NCBI RefSeq assembly: GCF_000340215.1
Contig: NW_006921550.1
Span: forward strand, 434,001 to 498,000
Length of the DNA: 64,000 bases
Direction of reading: 5' to 3'
Source of the DNA: Pseudocercospora fijiensis CIRAD86
Lineage: Eukaryota; Ascomycota; Dothideomycetes; Mycosphaerellales; Mycosphaerellaceae
In this document: positions 1 to 11,108 of the stretch, piece by piece
How the letters are laid out: each line of letters starts with the position of its first letter
How positions within the stretch are numbered: position 1 is the first letter of the stretch
Program-made: the position numbers and the translations under genes
The notes under the pieces: model-generated
Databases searched by the model: none
Told to the model about the DNA's origin: nothing
What the model saw: only the letters and a program-made list of their open reading frames with translations

Positions 1-572
1 TACTCCCACATGAGCTCATCCATTCCTCCTAATGTTCCCGCAGCTGAAGTCCAAGGAGTTGCTTGAGGATCCCAACCTTCTAGAGTTGCCCAGGGAAACT
101 TCATGTCGACAGTGTTAGAAGTGCGGTGGTGTAGCGTGAACTCACAAACATGAGTGCGCGCACTCTCTGAGGGATCGCCAAACGCGTGTCGATATATCCG
201 CAAGTGGGGCTCCTTCTTGAGATTGACAGCGGGCGTCATATCTATAGTCCAGACCGGTCGCGAGGATGGCATGTTGCGTAGAACTACGGCTAGCCTAATC
301 TTTCCACTTAGCATGTGCTTGCCCATCGTCATCCAATAGACGTCGTAGCCATATGTATAGTTCTTGGGAGGCTCGGGCTTGAAGACAGCTTCTTTCGCCC
401 GATATGGCGGTGGAGGTTCGGTGGCTTGAGATCGATCGTCTTCGGTGTCTGCGTCTTGCCGAGCATTGATTTGGTAGGGAGGAGCTGCATTGGAAGAGGC
501 ACTGCTGTCGAACGGGCCGGTCTGGCTCGAATCGCCTGTGTTTGAGCTGCTGGCTCGAGTTCTGTTTACCAT
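1..572 (-). CDS. Hypothetical protein, C-terminus beyond window edge
   Basis: An uninterrupted frame runs on the minus strand from an ATG at 572-570 to the window edge, 190 codons without a stop. The first ~60 residues are polar and low in complexity (Ser, Thr, Asn, Gln), with a PPPPY stretch near residue 55. A more ordered part follows, with aromatic segments such as TYGYDVYWMTMGKHM and a PVWTIDMTP block. No family is recognised. The gene lies head-to-head with the + strand membrane protein at 1860, about 1.3 kb away. Start choice: first ATG of the open frame. The real end is outside the window, so length, later introns and function cannot be judged. Confidence 0.6.
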   Translation of the reverse strand, partial: MVNRTRASSSNTGDSSQTGPFDSSASSNAAPPYQINARQDADTEDDRSQATEPPPPYRAKEAVFKPEPPKNYTYGYDVYWMTMGKHMLSGKIRLAVVLRNMPSSRPVWTIDMTPAVNLKKEPHLRIYRHAFGDPSESARTHVCEFTLHHRTSNTVDMKFPWATLEGWDPQATPWTSAAGTLGGMDELMWE

Positions 573-1859
573 GATGAGGAGGCCTAAGTAATCAACATTC
601 GGGGCAAGCGCTGCTCTTACTGACACCCTAGGTCTTACTTATATTCCATAAGGTCCATTGGCATCATGAGAGGACCATCCCATCATAGCAAAGCATCGTG
701 TGACGTGCAGGCACAAGACGGCTTTCTGAAATTGGCTAAAAGATCAAAACAGATCACAAAGTCGGCAATGATCATCTTGGATGCCTTAAAGATCTTCGAG
801 ATGTTCTTGCTCTGAACCGAACTGTGCCAAAGGGAGCCCAAGCTGTCTCGCTATTACTTCTTCCGAGGGCTGAGTGGTGAAAATGGGTAGAGATAGCTTT
901 GAATGTCCAGAAAGGTCATGTTGGCAGTGATGGGCCCTTGTGAAAGAGTGTGGAAGTGTGGGACGGACCCCGGCCCGGTCCGGTGCATGGGTTTGCGGTT
1001 CAGCCGAAGCTTACTCAGCCCCTACTTTTCTCCCCGTAGAACACTGAAGTTCCTTCTCCAACTCCAATTAACGCTATACAGGAGAGACCTGACTCCTAGC
1101 CTCCTAGGTATGGCCGCACTCACCGGCTGCATCAAAACCACCATCCTTCTTATTGTCAAGCATCTGTCAGATCAAGCTTGAAACACGCAGCGATTGCACG
1201 ATATCACGACTTGAGGTGCACACAATGGCCGGCACAACGAGGCACGAATCCGAGACTGGCAATACAATGGTAAAGTAGGAAAGGATGCATGATGACACGT
1301 ACAGCCTACACCTGCTGAAGTCGCGGATGGTGTTGAAGGATGTCAATACTTACAGTAGCTCATCCTTAGGGCTGGTATCGATCGCATGTTTACTGCCTTT
1401 CGAGTAAAGCGTAGCCTTGCGCTGACCACGCTGCATCGCGAAATATGATCCGGCCCCTCGCTACGGCCGCCTCTCAGAGCACAAGACTATCTGTGGCACA
1501 CATAGTACCAGCTCTCGCGAATCTCCGCCCAATAGCAGCGACATGCGGAAGCGTTCAGCTGCTGTGCCAAGTCGGTCTTGGAGCTTAGCTTCTTATTCTG
1601 GAAGCTGTCAATCGTCCTCGAGCGCTGGAAGTGGACCCTCTCTAGCCTGCATCGTCTGCACAACCTGCATGCCGTGTGCCATCCTATAGTGCCCTCGTAC
1701 AACAGCAGATGATGAGGTGCGATACATATGCCTCAGCTTTGCGACCGCCGACATGTCCGGAAGCTTTCTCGCTTGCCAGATCGACGTACTCGACCTCACT
1801 AAATCATCAATTTTCACTGTTTCGATGTACTCGATCGTATATCGCATGGAAAAGGCAGT
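573..1859. other. Intergenic region between divergent genes
   Basis: No reading frame here has a convincing start, composition or splice structure. The region should hold both divergent promoters. Two ATGs in one frame (1825 and 1846) lie just upstream of the 1860 start and open a short out-of-frame uORF overlapping it, which matters only if the transcript begins that far upstream. Confidence 0.5.
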
Positions 1860-4429
1860 ATGGCGGAGCAACAGAAGCAGCAGGAATTAAGTCCGCTGCA
1901 TCGAACTCACCGGACTTCTTCTGTATTTTCGCCACTGGCATCGCACGCGACAACGCTCCAAGACGATCCACTGGATACAGCCTATCGCAGTCCGTCACTT
2001 GCAAACTCTCAGACTGCCTTCTTGGGCAATGATCGAGGCGCAGAATCTGACCACGAAGCGCCAAAAAACCGAAAGTTCCACACTGAAGAGCCAGAACAAG
2101 CAACTTTCTCCAGAGTCCTTATCTTGCAAATCTTTGCACTGTCGTGGACTGTCCCAATTGTCGCTCTACTTGTGCTGAACATCAAGAGGCATGTAATTGG
2201 TGCGACCGCATGGTGCCCACTAGGTCGATGTCTGCCTCGAGTGGAAGACCCAGATCCAACCATCTCCAGGGAGCTTCCGGCAGTTTTCGATCGGCAGACT
2301 CACAATTTACTGGGCTTTCTGCAGCTAATCGCGAAGGCTCTCGAGGTGCGGTTCATTTTGATCGCTACCTGGCTAGTGTATTTGATGACCATACGGTTGG
2401 CGCCAAAGCTTCGCGGCCTTCCCATCGGCTATCTGTCTCGTCCAAGCGAGTTCGCAGAGATACCAAGTCTGTTTGATGCTCAAGTGTGGTCAACGTTGCA
2501 TGAACGTGGCGTCAATGGACAGTCACGTACGTCCAAACGTGCGAGATATCGGCTGTGGACCTTCATACTAATCACTGTCATTCTGTGTGTGCTTTGTAAC
2601 CTCATGGTACGTGTTGTGCTACTGAGAACGTACGCTGATGCTAATAAACTGCTGCATATGGTCCTGCTGGTGCCGTATTAGTGTTGCCAAGCCTACAATG
2701 GATCGACACCGAAAGAATAGTTCACTCCAGGTTCGATACTCTCAACGCCAATGGCCTGCCTGGCGAAGATGGATATCAATTCGCCGTTTTGGATGCTGCA
2801 TGTGCTGAAGGATGGTTCGACATACAATACTACAACTGCTCGGACAGGTGGCAGCGCGGTATAGATGCCTGGGTCGCATCTACCTTTGCACGGCAAGATT
2901 ATGCGGCTCCAGTGACATCATTTCAAGGTATGGTTGCTTTCACATACAACGCAACCGAATTACCCACCTCGAATGCCACATTTGAGAATGGGACTCTTGT
3001 CAATGAAGGCTACCTCGAGAGCATCAACTGGGCGCCCAGCCGACAGATGCTGAATGAGCTTACTGATGATCTCTTGATCGTCCAGAGCATGTCTCGTGGT
3101 TGGGACGCTTTGGATCCTCGGGACAAAAGTTCCGTCTCAACCTACGCGCCGTATAACAACACAGTACAGACGGTGATCAGACGTAAAGGTCCAATCCTGG
3201 GCGCGTTGATCAACACTTGGGTGGGATACAACACTACGTACGACTCAGCTCGGCACTATACGATCACTGTAGGCTGGAATCGCATGGTAAGATGCTACGA
3301 AAATTATGACTTGTACAACAGCCCGCTGTGCTTTGGAACTTGCGAGTCTTCCAGGTTGAAAACCTACACCAGGTGCATCACTTTAGGCACAGGTTGGAAC
3401 GATGGCTACAAGAGTGCAAAGTTTCGAGTCGCTTCTAAGAAGCACATGCTGGTCGGCTTCAACGGTCCAAGTGCTCATTTTGAGGTCCATGCCTCGGGGC
3501 GTGCAGCCTATGTTCCATCATTCGAAGGCAACGAAACTTTACCAGAGAAAGTTATAGAGGCAGGATTCCCCATGACATGTCTCAGTAACAAGACTGTGAA
3601 CGACACTAGATGCATTTGGGATGCGTTCTTCAACCTAACTGCTGAAGACCCCGAGGTCAAACCGCATTCGAGAAACGTTACAAGCTGGCAAATATGGTGG
3701 GATATGAAGGACTACCCAAACAAACCCAACAACATCGTGTTGGCAGTCGACTTCGAGACGTATGTCTTGTTCGGAGACTATGAACTAGACCCCTCAAGGC
3801 TGTCCAACCCTCATCGTCAAGTCAATCATTTCCTCCCCAGCGTTCGCAAGAAGGATGAAATCTTGCCTCTAAATCCGATCCGCGTCGATCCAGCCTGGAC
3901 AAGAGCAGCATGGGCAGTCGAACAAGACGGAACCATTGATTCCACTCGTGCGGCGGCAAACCGTCTGCAAGAGCTCTCGGATCAAATCTATGCCACTGAC
4001 ATCTTCGACCAAAATCAGACGGATGTTCTTCTGCACAATCGCTATTACTTGAACTCCTTAGCCGTCATGCCAATCATGCAGACTTTGAGCCTGATAGAGT
4101 ACAACGTGAGCGATGCCGAGGCGACTGACGACGACAATGATCCAGAGAAACCGCTTCTGGTGCAGGATGCTCGCATCAATGTATGGGCATACGGGCTTGC
4201 CTCGAGAACGTCTTGGCTAGGCCTCGTTGTTGTAGTCTGCGGCTGCTTCGTGGTCGTCGCGGAATTTGTGCTGGGAATGAACGACAGACGTCTGTTCAGA
4301 TCACCGACACAGCTGTTGGTGGCGGCGCTCGAGTATCACGATGCAGGCGAGTTCAATAGCTTGTACGCGGAAAAGGACGTGGCGAAAGTACCCTTCCGTC
4401 TCGAGAACGACCATTTGGCTGCAGGATGA
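1860..4429 (+). CDS. Multi-pass membrane protein with large N-glycosylated ectodomain
   Basis: Two exons, 1860-2595 and 2682-4429, giving 827 residues. The intron 2596-2681 starts GTAACC, has a branch-like GCTAATAAAC and ends TTAG. The better-looking GTACGT donor at 2607 would put the frame out. A polar N-terminal tail of ~85 residues is followed by hydrophobic helices at about 86-108, 161-180 and 231-250, then ~500 residues rich in Asn-X-Ser/Thr sequons (YNCS, YNAT, SNAT, ENGT) and cysteines, then a last helix near 752-776 and a short cytosolic tail. This is the layout of large uncharacterised fungal plasma-membrane or endomembrane glycoproteins. I cannot name a domain. It converges on HRI1 with 199 bp between stops. 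Confidence 0.75.
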
Positions 4430-4628
4430 TTCAGATTTCGCAAGACGTGATATCAGAGAACCCTCTCGACAGCTTGTGGCCTTGCAGCACAGTCTATGAT
4501 AGTAGCTCTAGCATCTTCATCATTCATAATCTAATCGCTTCCCTTCTCCTCTCATCATCAACTCAACTTCACAATTCCCCAAACCTCACCATTCTTCTCT
4601 TCTTCGCCTTATCCCCTCTCACCTCAAC

Positions 4629-5442
4629 TCAACTCAACTCCACAATCCCCCAAACATCCTCCCCAAACCTCACCTTCCCACCCACAACCAACTCCCCCCT
4701 CTCCATCGCAACCCCACACGGCATCCACAAATCCCCCATCCTCACGACTCTCCTCCACCCCCCTTTCTCCTCCCACTCCCACCTCTCCACCGAAAACCCT
4801 TCCCCCCGCCTCACAACCCCTTGACAAAAACTCCCCACCCTGACAACCATCCCCCTCGTCCCCGCCTCATCATCCCATAATTCCAAAACCACGACCTCCA
4901 CATTTTCAGCCGTCTTGTTTGATTTGTTTGTCGTCCGAGGTGGAATTTCAAGCCACATTTCTTCGTATTTTTCGATTTGGTTTGTGGAAACATTGAGCAT
5001 GGAGCCGGATTCTAATGTCAACCCTTGTCCATTTGGCTGAGGAAACATGAGAGCGGAATCCGACACTTTGGAGACATCGGGATGGCGAGAATCTACGAAA
5101 TGCGTCCATGTGGATTTTGTCCCGCCGGTGGGGAGGATTTCGGAAGTGGAGGTTCCGGCGAAGGCCCAGTCGAGGTGGGAGGATGGGAGGATGGCTATGG
5201 ATGTTAGTGGAGATGGATAGATGGAGGGAAATGGGTGGTGGTGGTGGTGGTGGTGTTTGTTTACCTGCGTCGCGAGCTAGTTGGGGGATTTCAGGGTCTG
5301 AGTGTCCGGAATTTAGGATGCGGATGTCGACGAAACGGGAGCCGGGGGAAGTGAGGACTAGTGTGTTTGTTGGTTCGTGAGGTTGAGATGGTGGGTGGTG
5401 GTCGGACTCCCATCTTATCCATTGGCGTTTTGAGATGCTCAT
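4629..5442 (-). CDS. HRI1: HRI1 family protein
   Basis: Two exons on the minus strand, 5442-5265 and 5194-4629, with a 70-nt intron (GTAAAC..CTAACATCCATAG). The product is 247 residues, close to yeast Hri1. Family features are clear and in order: an N-terminal RWESD, then NTLVLTSPGSRFVDIRIL, LDWAFAGTS, TWTHFVDSRHPD, the MFPQPNG turn, YEEMW, and a C-terminal block with GMVVRVGSFCQGVVRRGE, WEW and WRRVVRMG. Hri1 is a small two-barrel fungal protein found as a partner of the kinase Hrr25; its biochemical role is unknown. The intron contains a (CCA)n tract. The start at 5442 is the first ATG of the conserved region. Part of the 3' coding strand is very pyrimidine-biased, but the frame stays intact. 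Confidence 0.9.
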
Positions 5443-5710
5443 GTTGGGTATGGTGATTGTCTTGGTTTAGTCGATGGGAAGAAGATGAAGTTCGAGGTCA
5501 AGATGTGGATGTGGACGCCGGTGCGGAACGGGAAAATCAGTGGGGCTCTGGAAAGGGAAGGTGCAGATGAATCCAGCAAACGGTCCATGTTGTTCGGGAA
5601 AGTTCTCTTCGCCCTGGATTATGTACGGGTTTATCTACATTATGTACAATCTATGTTTGCTCGTGCTTTCGTCTAATTTTTGAAATGACTGTTTGATTCA
5701 TTCTTCCCTC

Positions 5711-6745
5711 CTACATCACGGTTTGAACGATTCTGTTTGCTTCATGCTCCATGGGCATCGCAGGCACAGGTGGCATGTCTACCTTGTCAAATGGATCCAA
5801 GTCTTCATCGAATGCAGGAGTCGGTGGTATTGTGCTCAACTTGTGAGCTTCGAAGTTGCTACTGAAAGCGGAGTTGTTGATGGCTGAAGGAATGCTTGTG
5901 GGGCAGCCAGCGCTGACACTGTTGCGCACATAGGTCGGCGTGCGGTATACGGGTGCGGAACTTCCGCCACCGATAGATCCCCTCGATTGCGGTGCGCCGG
6001 CGCTTGCGATGCTTGAGCTGCGGCTCGACGCGGGCGCCGCCGACGTGAAGACTGTCGATAGCCTGCGGAAGACTCCACTCCCAGCGCTGGCAATACTGGA
6101 AGATCGTTGTGGCTTCTCACCTTGCTGATCGTTGGTGTCGAGCATGTAAAAGACTCCCTTCAGGCCAGCAGTAGCAGCAATGATTGAAGCCTTCACAATG
6201 TTCCAGCTCTCCTCCAGTCGAATGAAGTCATCCATCTTATTGTCCATGAGATCAAGTTGCTGGATCACAACTTCGACACAGTCTGCGACAAGGGTCACTC
6301 CTGTGATGAAGACATTTGCGACTTGGTCTCGGACATTGGGTGCCTGTTGGTGTATCAACGCCACTGCAGAGTTGCACAGCTTGTCAATCGCCATCTCTGT
6401 CATCTGCTTTTGCTGGCTAATGTCCACATAAAGTTTCGATTTCTCTGCTTGCTTATCGTCATCCCGCGTGGCATTCCTCAAATTGTCGTAGACTTTTTGG
6501 AATGCGTCTTGGTGGATGTATGCAAGTCCTCCGTTGAGATTGTCCATGGCAGCCATGACAACATCTGCATCGTCTCCCATAAGCTCGGCCAAGGTCGCGA
6601 AGTGATTTGTGCCCTCCATCAGGCCTGTCGCCTGTAGCGTCTTGAAGAAAGTAAAATCCCCACTCCTGCTGGCTGCATGAAGGTTGTGCCTCACAAGCGC
6701 TATGCGCTGTGTCCAGTGAAGCTGTTTTGTCTGTGCAGATGCCAT
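5711..6745 (-). CDS. Hypothetical protein, 344 residues
   Basis: A single-exon frame from ATG 6745 to a stop at 5711. The first ~215 residues look like a compact mainly helical domain, with long amphipathic stretches and few low-complexity runs (for example VANVFITGVTLVADCVEVV). The rest is Ser/Ala/Pro-rich and disordered, with two near-repeats of RSSSIASAG and an acidic FDEDLDPFDKVD motif before the C-terminus. No catalytic motif or known domain is visible. A plausible reading is a structured N-terminal domain with a phospho-regulated tail, but that is inference from composition only. It lies in tandem with HRI1, 268 bp upstream of its start, and is divergent from the Nudix gene. Confidence 0.7.
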   Translation of the reverse strand: MASAQTKQLHWTQRIALVRHNLHAASRSGDFTFFKTLQATGLMEGTNHFATLAELMGDDADVVMAAMDNLNGGLAYIHQDAFQKVYDNLRNATRDDDKQAEKSKLYVDISQQKQMTEMAIDKLCNSAVALIHQQAPNVRDQVANVFITGVTLVADCVEVVIQQLDLMDNKMDDFIRLEESWNIVKASIIAATAGLKGVFYMLDTNDQQGEKPQRSSSIASAGSGVFRRLSTVFTSAAPASSRSSSIASAGAPQSRGSIGGGSSAPVYRTPTYVRNSVSAGCPTSIPSAINNSAFSSNFEAHKLSTIPPTPAFDEDLDPFDKVDMPPVPAMPMEHEANRIVQTVM

Positions 6746-6845
6746 TTTTGAAAGTGCTTCGACTGAGTCACAGAATGGCTAATAGTTGGCGTAGTCTAGA
6801 TTGTTAATGCCAAGTCGAAAGCATACAGTATGTACAAGAAAGTAG

Positions 6846-7325
6846 CAAAAGCAGGTTGTTCGGGTCTCGGACACGGCACGGCTTCACAAAATACACTCAC
6901 TGAAGGTATATGCGCTCTGTCCTCATTGTTACGATAAGCCTCACCACGATAGTCTAGATGTTCTACGGCGACACCGCGAAAGACTTGGTATCAATTACCC
7001 GATCTCTTGGACCGATGGGGAGTCGCTAGCCACGCTTTTGAGACACACGGGAGTCCCAGATTGGGTAGCGAGGAATGCATGCAGAACCCAGCAGTTCGGA
7101 ATCTTTGTAGAGCAGCCGCTCGCGGACGCTATCGCTTGCACATTCCTTCGTGCGGGTGTGGACTTGAAACAAAGGACAAAGGCCTCTTTCTCCAACGCAC
7201 TGGTCTCGTCCACATTGTCGGTAGAAGATGACGATGGATGTGCCTTATTTGTCGCGTGGCAGTTGCTTTATTTCACCAAGATGGTGCCGTTCGATTGGGA
7301 GGCAGTGTGCTGTGACCAGCCATAG
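6846..7325 (+). CDS. Possible coding exon of unknown gene
   Basis: A 160-codon stretch open between a TAG and a TAG, without an ATG. It contains CPHC followed by histidines (CPHCYDKPHH) and some protein-like composition (FGIFVEQPLADAIACTFLRAG). It could be an internal or 3' exon of a small spliced gene, but I found no convincing start exon. The reverse strand is also open over part of the stretch, so chance is a real alternative. Confidence 0.2.
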   Translation, partial: QKQVVRVSDTARLHKIHSLKVYALCPHCYDKPHHDSLDVLRRHRERLGINYPISWTDGESLATLLRHTGVPDWVARNACRTQQFGIFVEQPLADAIACTFLRAGVDLKQRTKASFSNALVSSTLSVEDDDGCALFVAWQLLYFTKMVPFDWEAVCCDQP

Positions 7326-7579
7326 TGCTGATGCGACAAGAGAGGGTGTGGTAAACACTACGGACAGAAAGACTCAGATGAGGTCGAAGCTTGAATTTGC
7401 GCGCAAAGTCGAAGTTGGTGGAGGTGGCTGAGCTTCTGTCGGCGGCATCTTCCGCGCCGGGCGAACTTCAGAAGACCGCCCTGGGCATATACCAATGTTA
7501 TAGACACATCTAGCGACAAGTGGGATTCAAAGCTCCTGGTCCATTCCACTCAGCCAGAAAAGATAGGAAACCCTGGATA

Positions 7580-8128
7580 ATGGCAAGCTCACACTTCGAG
7601 ACCCATCAATACACATCAGAGTACTTCGTAGAGAGTGCAGGCACGATTCTCTTCAGACTCTCAACTCGCCAGATTTGCTTGGTCAAGCACCATAAGCGCA
7701 ATGAGTACCTCCTACCAAAGGGCAGAAGAAATGTCGGCGAGAGCCGCCAGGAGACGGCAGTACGCGAGACACGGGAAGAAACAGGCTTCCCGACCAAATT
7801 ACTGCCAGTGACTTTTCGGACCCATTGTACTCCAAACGTGGAGGAGACCGAATTTACGCCGGACAAACCACGCAGGTTTGAGAACATCGTCGAGCCGTTT
7901 ATGGTTGGGCACCGAGTCATCCCAAATGCTGGCGTTAAGCTTATTTGGTGGTATATTGGAGCCATTGATGAGGAAGCTGTTTGTGGGAAGGGAGAAGAAC
8001 AGTTCTCGGCAGAGCTGTTCAGCTTCGACGAGGCTCTCAAAGCTTTGCATTATCAGCAGGATCGAGATGTTGTGGCCCGAGCAATCGAGGTCTTTGAGGA
8101 GACCTTGGGAAGCGACCAGAAGGGCTGA
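7580..8128 (+). CDS. Nudix hydrolase
   Basis: An intronless gene of 182 residues. The Nudix box GX5EX7REUXEEXGU is complete: GRRNVGE, seven residues, then RETREETGF, at about residues 49-71. Nudix enzymes use the two central glutamates to bind Mg2+ and cleave a nucleoside diphosphate linked to another moiety. The box follows a beta-strand pair (AGTILFRLS, ICLVKHHKR) as usual for the fold. The substrate cannot be read from the sequence; the closest general type is the small single-domain fungal Nudix protein that acts on dinucleoside polyphosphates or diphosphoinositol phosphates. Start: MASSHFETH at 7580 is the first ATG, and nothing in the frame upstream resembles the family. Confidence 0.9.
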   Translation: MASSHFETHQYTSEYFVESAGTILFRLSTRQICLVKHHKRNEYLLPKGRRNVGESRQETAVRETREETGFPTKLLPVTFRTHCTPNVEETEFTPDKPRRFENIVEPFMVGHRVIPNAGVKLIWWYIGAIDEEAVCGKGEEQFSAELFSFDEALKALHYQQDRDVVARAIEVFEETLGSDQKG

Positions 8129-8379
8129 GCGTCGGTCTCGACGTTTCTTGACAGTATCGAATGGGGTCCTGGAGTACTGCGCGGAATCGATGTTCTTTTC
8201 GCTATCAGTTTGTCCGTCTTACTCGTGATGTTTTGAGACGTTTTCAACGCGAGTAACGCTGCGTAGAGAGACTTCCACAGCTTGCTAGATCGATAGAAAT
8301 GTGGCACGCCAGAGTGAGGCCTTGCTCGAAGGATCCGAGTCATACTCGATTTGAGCAGTAAGAACGCTCCCAATGATTC

Positions 8380-9372
8380 TCACTCATCTAGCTGCCACGC
8401 ATATTCGAGGGCCTCGCGGTCTTTGGCTTTGTTTCGCGCAGCGAACCATTTCCGCTCAAATCCATTGCCTCGATCCACTCCGTCCCATCTCCAGCCAGGC
8501 CGTATCCCGTATCTATTTGGCTCAAAAGCGCCTTGGTAGGACTTGCCACTGGCCTTGCCCTTTCCACTTTTGCTGCTGCTCTTCTTTGTTGTTAGCAGTT
8601 GTGCCATCGGATCATTCCACCTCTCCCTATCCTTTAGCTCCTCATTCATCTTCTCGTCATCTGCATGCCTCGCAACAGTCATGACCTTTGCACCTTGGAG
8701 CTCTTGTCTTCGCTCCTCCTTCTGTCGCCTTTGAACATCACCCTTTCTGCTCTCCAACTCTTCTTGCTGTTTTCGCTCTTCTTCTCGTGCCTTTTCTTCG
8801 GCTTCTTCCTTTTTCTGCTTGACATTAATCATGCGGCCCGAAGCATCACGATAGATAGTCTGCTGCGCCAACCCTCCCGAATCCAGCCCGGCGGCCTTCA
8901 TCGCGTTCATCTCTTCCTTCTGCTTCTTCTGGAGCGCTTTTGAGACCTGCTCGGCTGTCTGCAAACCAGCGAGGGCTCCATTTGCCATGACAGGTCCATC
9001 GTATTCTGCTCCGTCTTCGCCAACCACCGCAGGATCATCGTCATCCTGCTGTGCTCGGGCTTGCGATTCTTTTCGCGCTTGTGCTAGAATTGCATCGGCC
9101 TCTGCCTGGTCTGAGTCTTTCGGAGCTTCTGCGCCTATCCTGATCCATTTCGACTTTTTGGATGGCTTATTCAGCCCACCTGCTAATGCGCCCACTATGG
9201 TCGGCGCATCGTCGTCCTCATCGGCATTTTCTGTTGGCTTGGTCCAGGTATTCGCATCGTCGTCGGCGATTGTAAGCCCCTCTGAATGCGCTTTGCCCTT
9301 TCTTTTACGCTTCTTCGACGGCTTCGCATCTGCTGAGAGATAGTTCTTGGCAAGATAGTCAGCCAAAGTCAT
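8380..9372 (-). CDS. CWC26: Pre-mRNA-splicing factor BUD13/CWC26 (RES complex)
   Basis: An intronless gene of 330 residues. It begins MTLADYLAKNYLSAD, the family N-terminus, which fixes the start at 9372. A lysine-rich basic patch (KKRKRKGK), an acidic disordered middle and a long charged coiled stretch (residues ~165-250) follow. The C-terminal block RPGWRWDGVDRGNGFE is the signature of BUD13/CWC26. In yeast this protein is the scaffold of the retention and splicing (RES) complex with Snu17/Ist3 and Pml1, bound to the activated spliceosome in the nucleus. It lies head-to-head with the ATL gene, with 157 bp between the two start codons, so the two probably share a promoter region. Confidence 0.93.
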   Translation of the reverse strand: MTLADYLAKNYLSADAKPSKKRKRKGKAHSEGLTIADDDANTWTKPTENADEDDDAPTIVGALAGGLNKPSKKSKWIRIGAEAPKDSDQAEADAILAQARKESQARAQQDDDDPAVVGEDGAEYDGPVMANGALAGLQTAEQVSKALQKKQKEEMNAMKAAGLDSGGLAQQTIYRDASGRMINVKQKKEEAEEKAREEERKQQEELESRKGDVQRRQKEERRQELQGAKVMTVARHADDEKMNEELKDRERWNDPMAQLLTTKKSSSKSGKGKASGKSYQGAFEPNRYGIRPGWRWDGVDRGNGFERKWFAARNKAKDREALEYAWQLDE

Positions 9373-9529
9373 GGTTGTCTGGTGTTTCGAGAGTTGTTGC
9401 AAGTGCAAGGGCCGATCTGCGAAAGTGACGTCTCGTGAGATCGCGGTCCAAGCGCGCCTGTAGTGCGAACTCTAATTTCCCTGCATTTCTTGCGCCCTGT
9501 TGCACTCGGCGGTGAACAGTACAAAAACA

Positions 9530-10135
9530 ATGTGCCGCACAATCGGGATGCCGCGAGAGAGATCGGATGAAGCTGAGGCTTGGTATGCCGCTGTCTATCA
9601 AGCTGTCCAGGAGGTGCCCTACGGACACGTGACTTCTTATGGTCACATCGCTACGCTGCTCGGCTATCCGTAAGTACAGGTATCAGGATCATGAATATTT
9701 GAAGCAGAATGCTCAACAAAGGTCATTCTAGCGAGCGACCCAGACAAGGTATGAGAGTCAGGTAGTATCTAAGCAAGACAATCTGACCTGCGCGATAGTC
9801 GGGATGTGCCTGAAGTATCTGCCACGAGCGACCGATCAATGCGATGCTCGCTACAACAGCGATACAGTGCCATGGCAGCGGGTGATCAACTCCAAAGGAA
9901 TCATCAGTCCGAGGCAAGTCTGCCCGTCACGGTGATGGCTTCGCGCGAGCTCTGCCTGCTGACCTCTGACGCCTGCAGAGGGACGAACGGAGCTGCCAGA
10001 CAAGAAGCTCAACTTAATCTCGAAGGCGTCGAAGTTGGTCGAGGGCCTCTGGGCGAGAGGACGGTCGACTTCTCCACCTATGGCTGGTTTCCGAACACGC
10101 TGCCAAGCGAGGAGAGCTCAGGGTGGAGGGTGTAG
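9530..10135 (+). CDS. atl1: Alkyltransferase-like protein (ATL, non-enzymatic O6-alkylguanine sensor)
   Basis: Four exons, 9530-9669, 9732-9748, 9799-9913 and 9979-10135, give 142 residues. Family motifs run in order: VYQAVQEVPYGHVTSYGHIA, LGYPERPRQVG, then VPWQRVINSKG, and a C-terminal EGVEVGRG..TVDFSTYGWFP. In MGMT the active site is PCHRV with an alkyl-accepting cysteine; here it is PWQRV, so the protein should bind alkylated DNA and flag it for nucleotide excision repair, as S. pombe Atl1 does, and not transfer the alkyl group. Exon 2 is a 17-nt microexon encoding the ERPRQ turn. The last intron appears to be GC-AG (GAG^GCAAGT..CTGCAG), the only choice I found that keeps the conserved C-terminus in frame. 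Confidence 0.87.
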
Positions 10136-11108
10136 GCGGTTCAGCGGCCTCTAATCCGTGACTCCGTGGCACCGTGCAGACCGCATTCGATTGCAGCAAG
10201 CGAAGAGATGCTGGAAGTTGGCGGGTTCACATCAGCAGACGCTGGCGACTGTGATTGCTGGCCTTGCTGTGACGAATGATTGCTTCACGTGCTCCACGGC
10301 ACGGCAGTGACTGAGGAATGTTGTGCAGCCCTGAGCCATCGTTTTACCCGATATAGCGCAAAATGACGTCCGAGCTCGAGCACCCGCAACTCCGCCTTGC
10401 TGGGCTTGCAAGTTGCAACATCAGCGCTCACCACAACAAAGCTCAGCTTTCCGGTTTCGAAACCACCCGAGGCAGACATGGACAGCCGCCGCACCCGTAA
10501 ACCAACCGCAGTGCCACGTTCAGCGTTCCTGACAGCCATGACGAATCGTTCAGGACGTGGGTCACTTGAATCAGCGCGCCCGCGCCACGCAGCATGACCT
10601 ACCTTATCGCTACTCCCCACATCCGGGTAGCCTGCCTTGAGGTTATGCCTTGGATAAAGGCAGTTGTTTACGCCCATTGACGTGCTTTGTGCTGCTCCCA
10701 ACGCCATCAATTGACCGAGCTCACCTCACAGCTTACTCCTCATTCCCCCTACGAAGCGAGAACGCGTCCGTCCGTATACGATCACCGCATTCCCAGACCG
10801 AGACAACCGCACAAGCCTCGTGACTCAGCTTCACGAGCGCAGTCACGACTGCCGCTTGTTCTAGACAACGCTGTTGCCCGTGTCTTTGATAAGCCGTCTT
10901 GCGGGCGATCACGTACTGCCATTCTTTGTTTCCTTCAATACACCTAAGATAACCACCTACGACATCCTCTACCTCGTACACTCCCACATCCACGACCATC
11001 ACAACAGACATCAAGGTGCCCATTCAGTCCCCTTCGGCGGCTAAGCGATCTACCAACACTCAACTCGACCACTCCAACAGTACGGAACGCTCTTGCGTTC
11101 AAGCCACC
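10136..11108. other. Intergenic region and 5' leader
   Basis: No supported gene. The last few hundred bases before 11109 are pyrimidine- and CA-rich with many TCAACAC-like runs, as in fungal leaders. Frames on both strands here lack fungal-gene composition or splice structure. Confidence 0.45.

Noticed and set aside
4948..5442. 164-codon minus-strand frame reading through the HRI1 intron
   Set aside because: Past 5265 it encodes proline runs from the intron and loses the conserved HRI1 sequence, which resumes after splicing.
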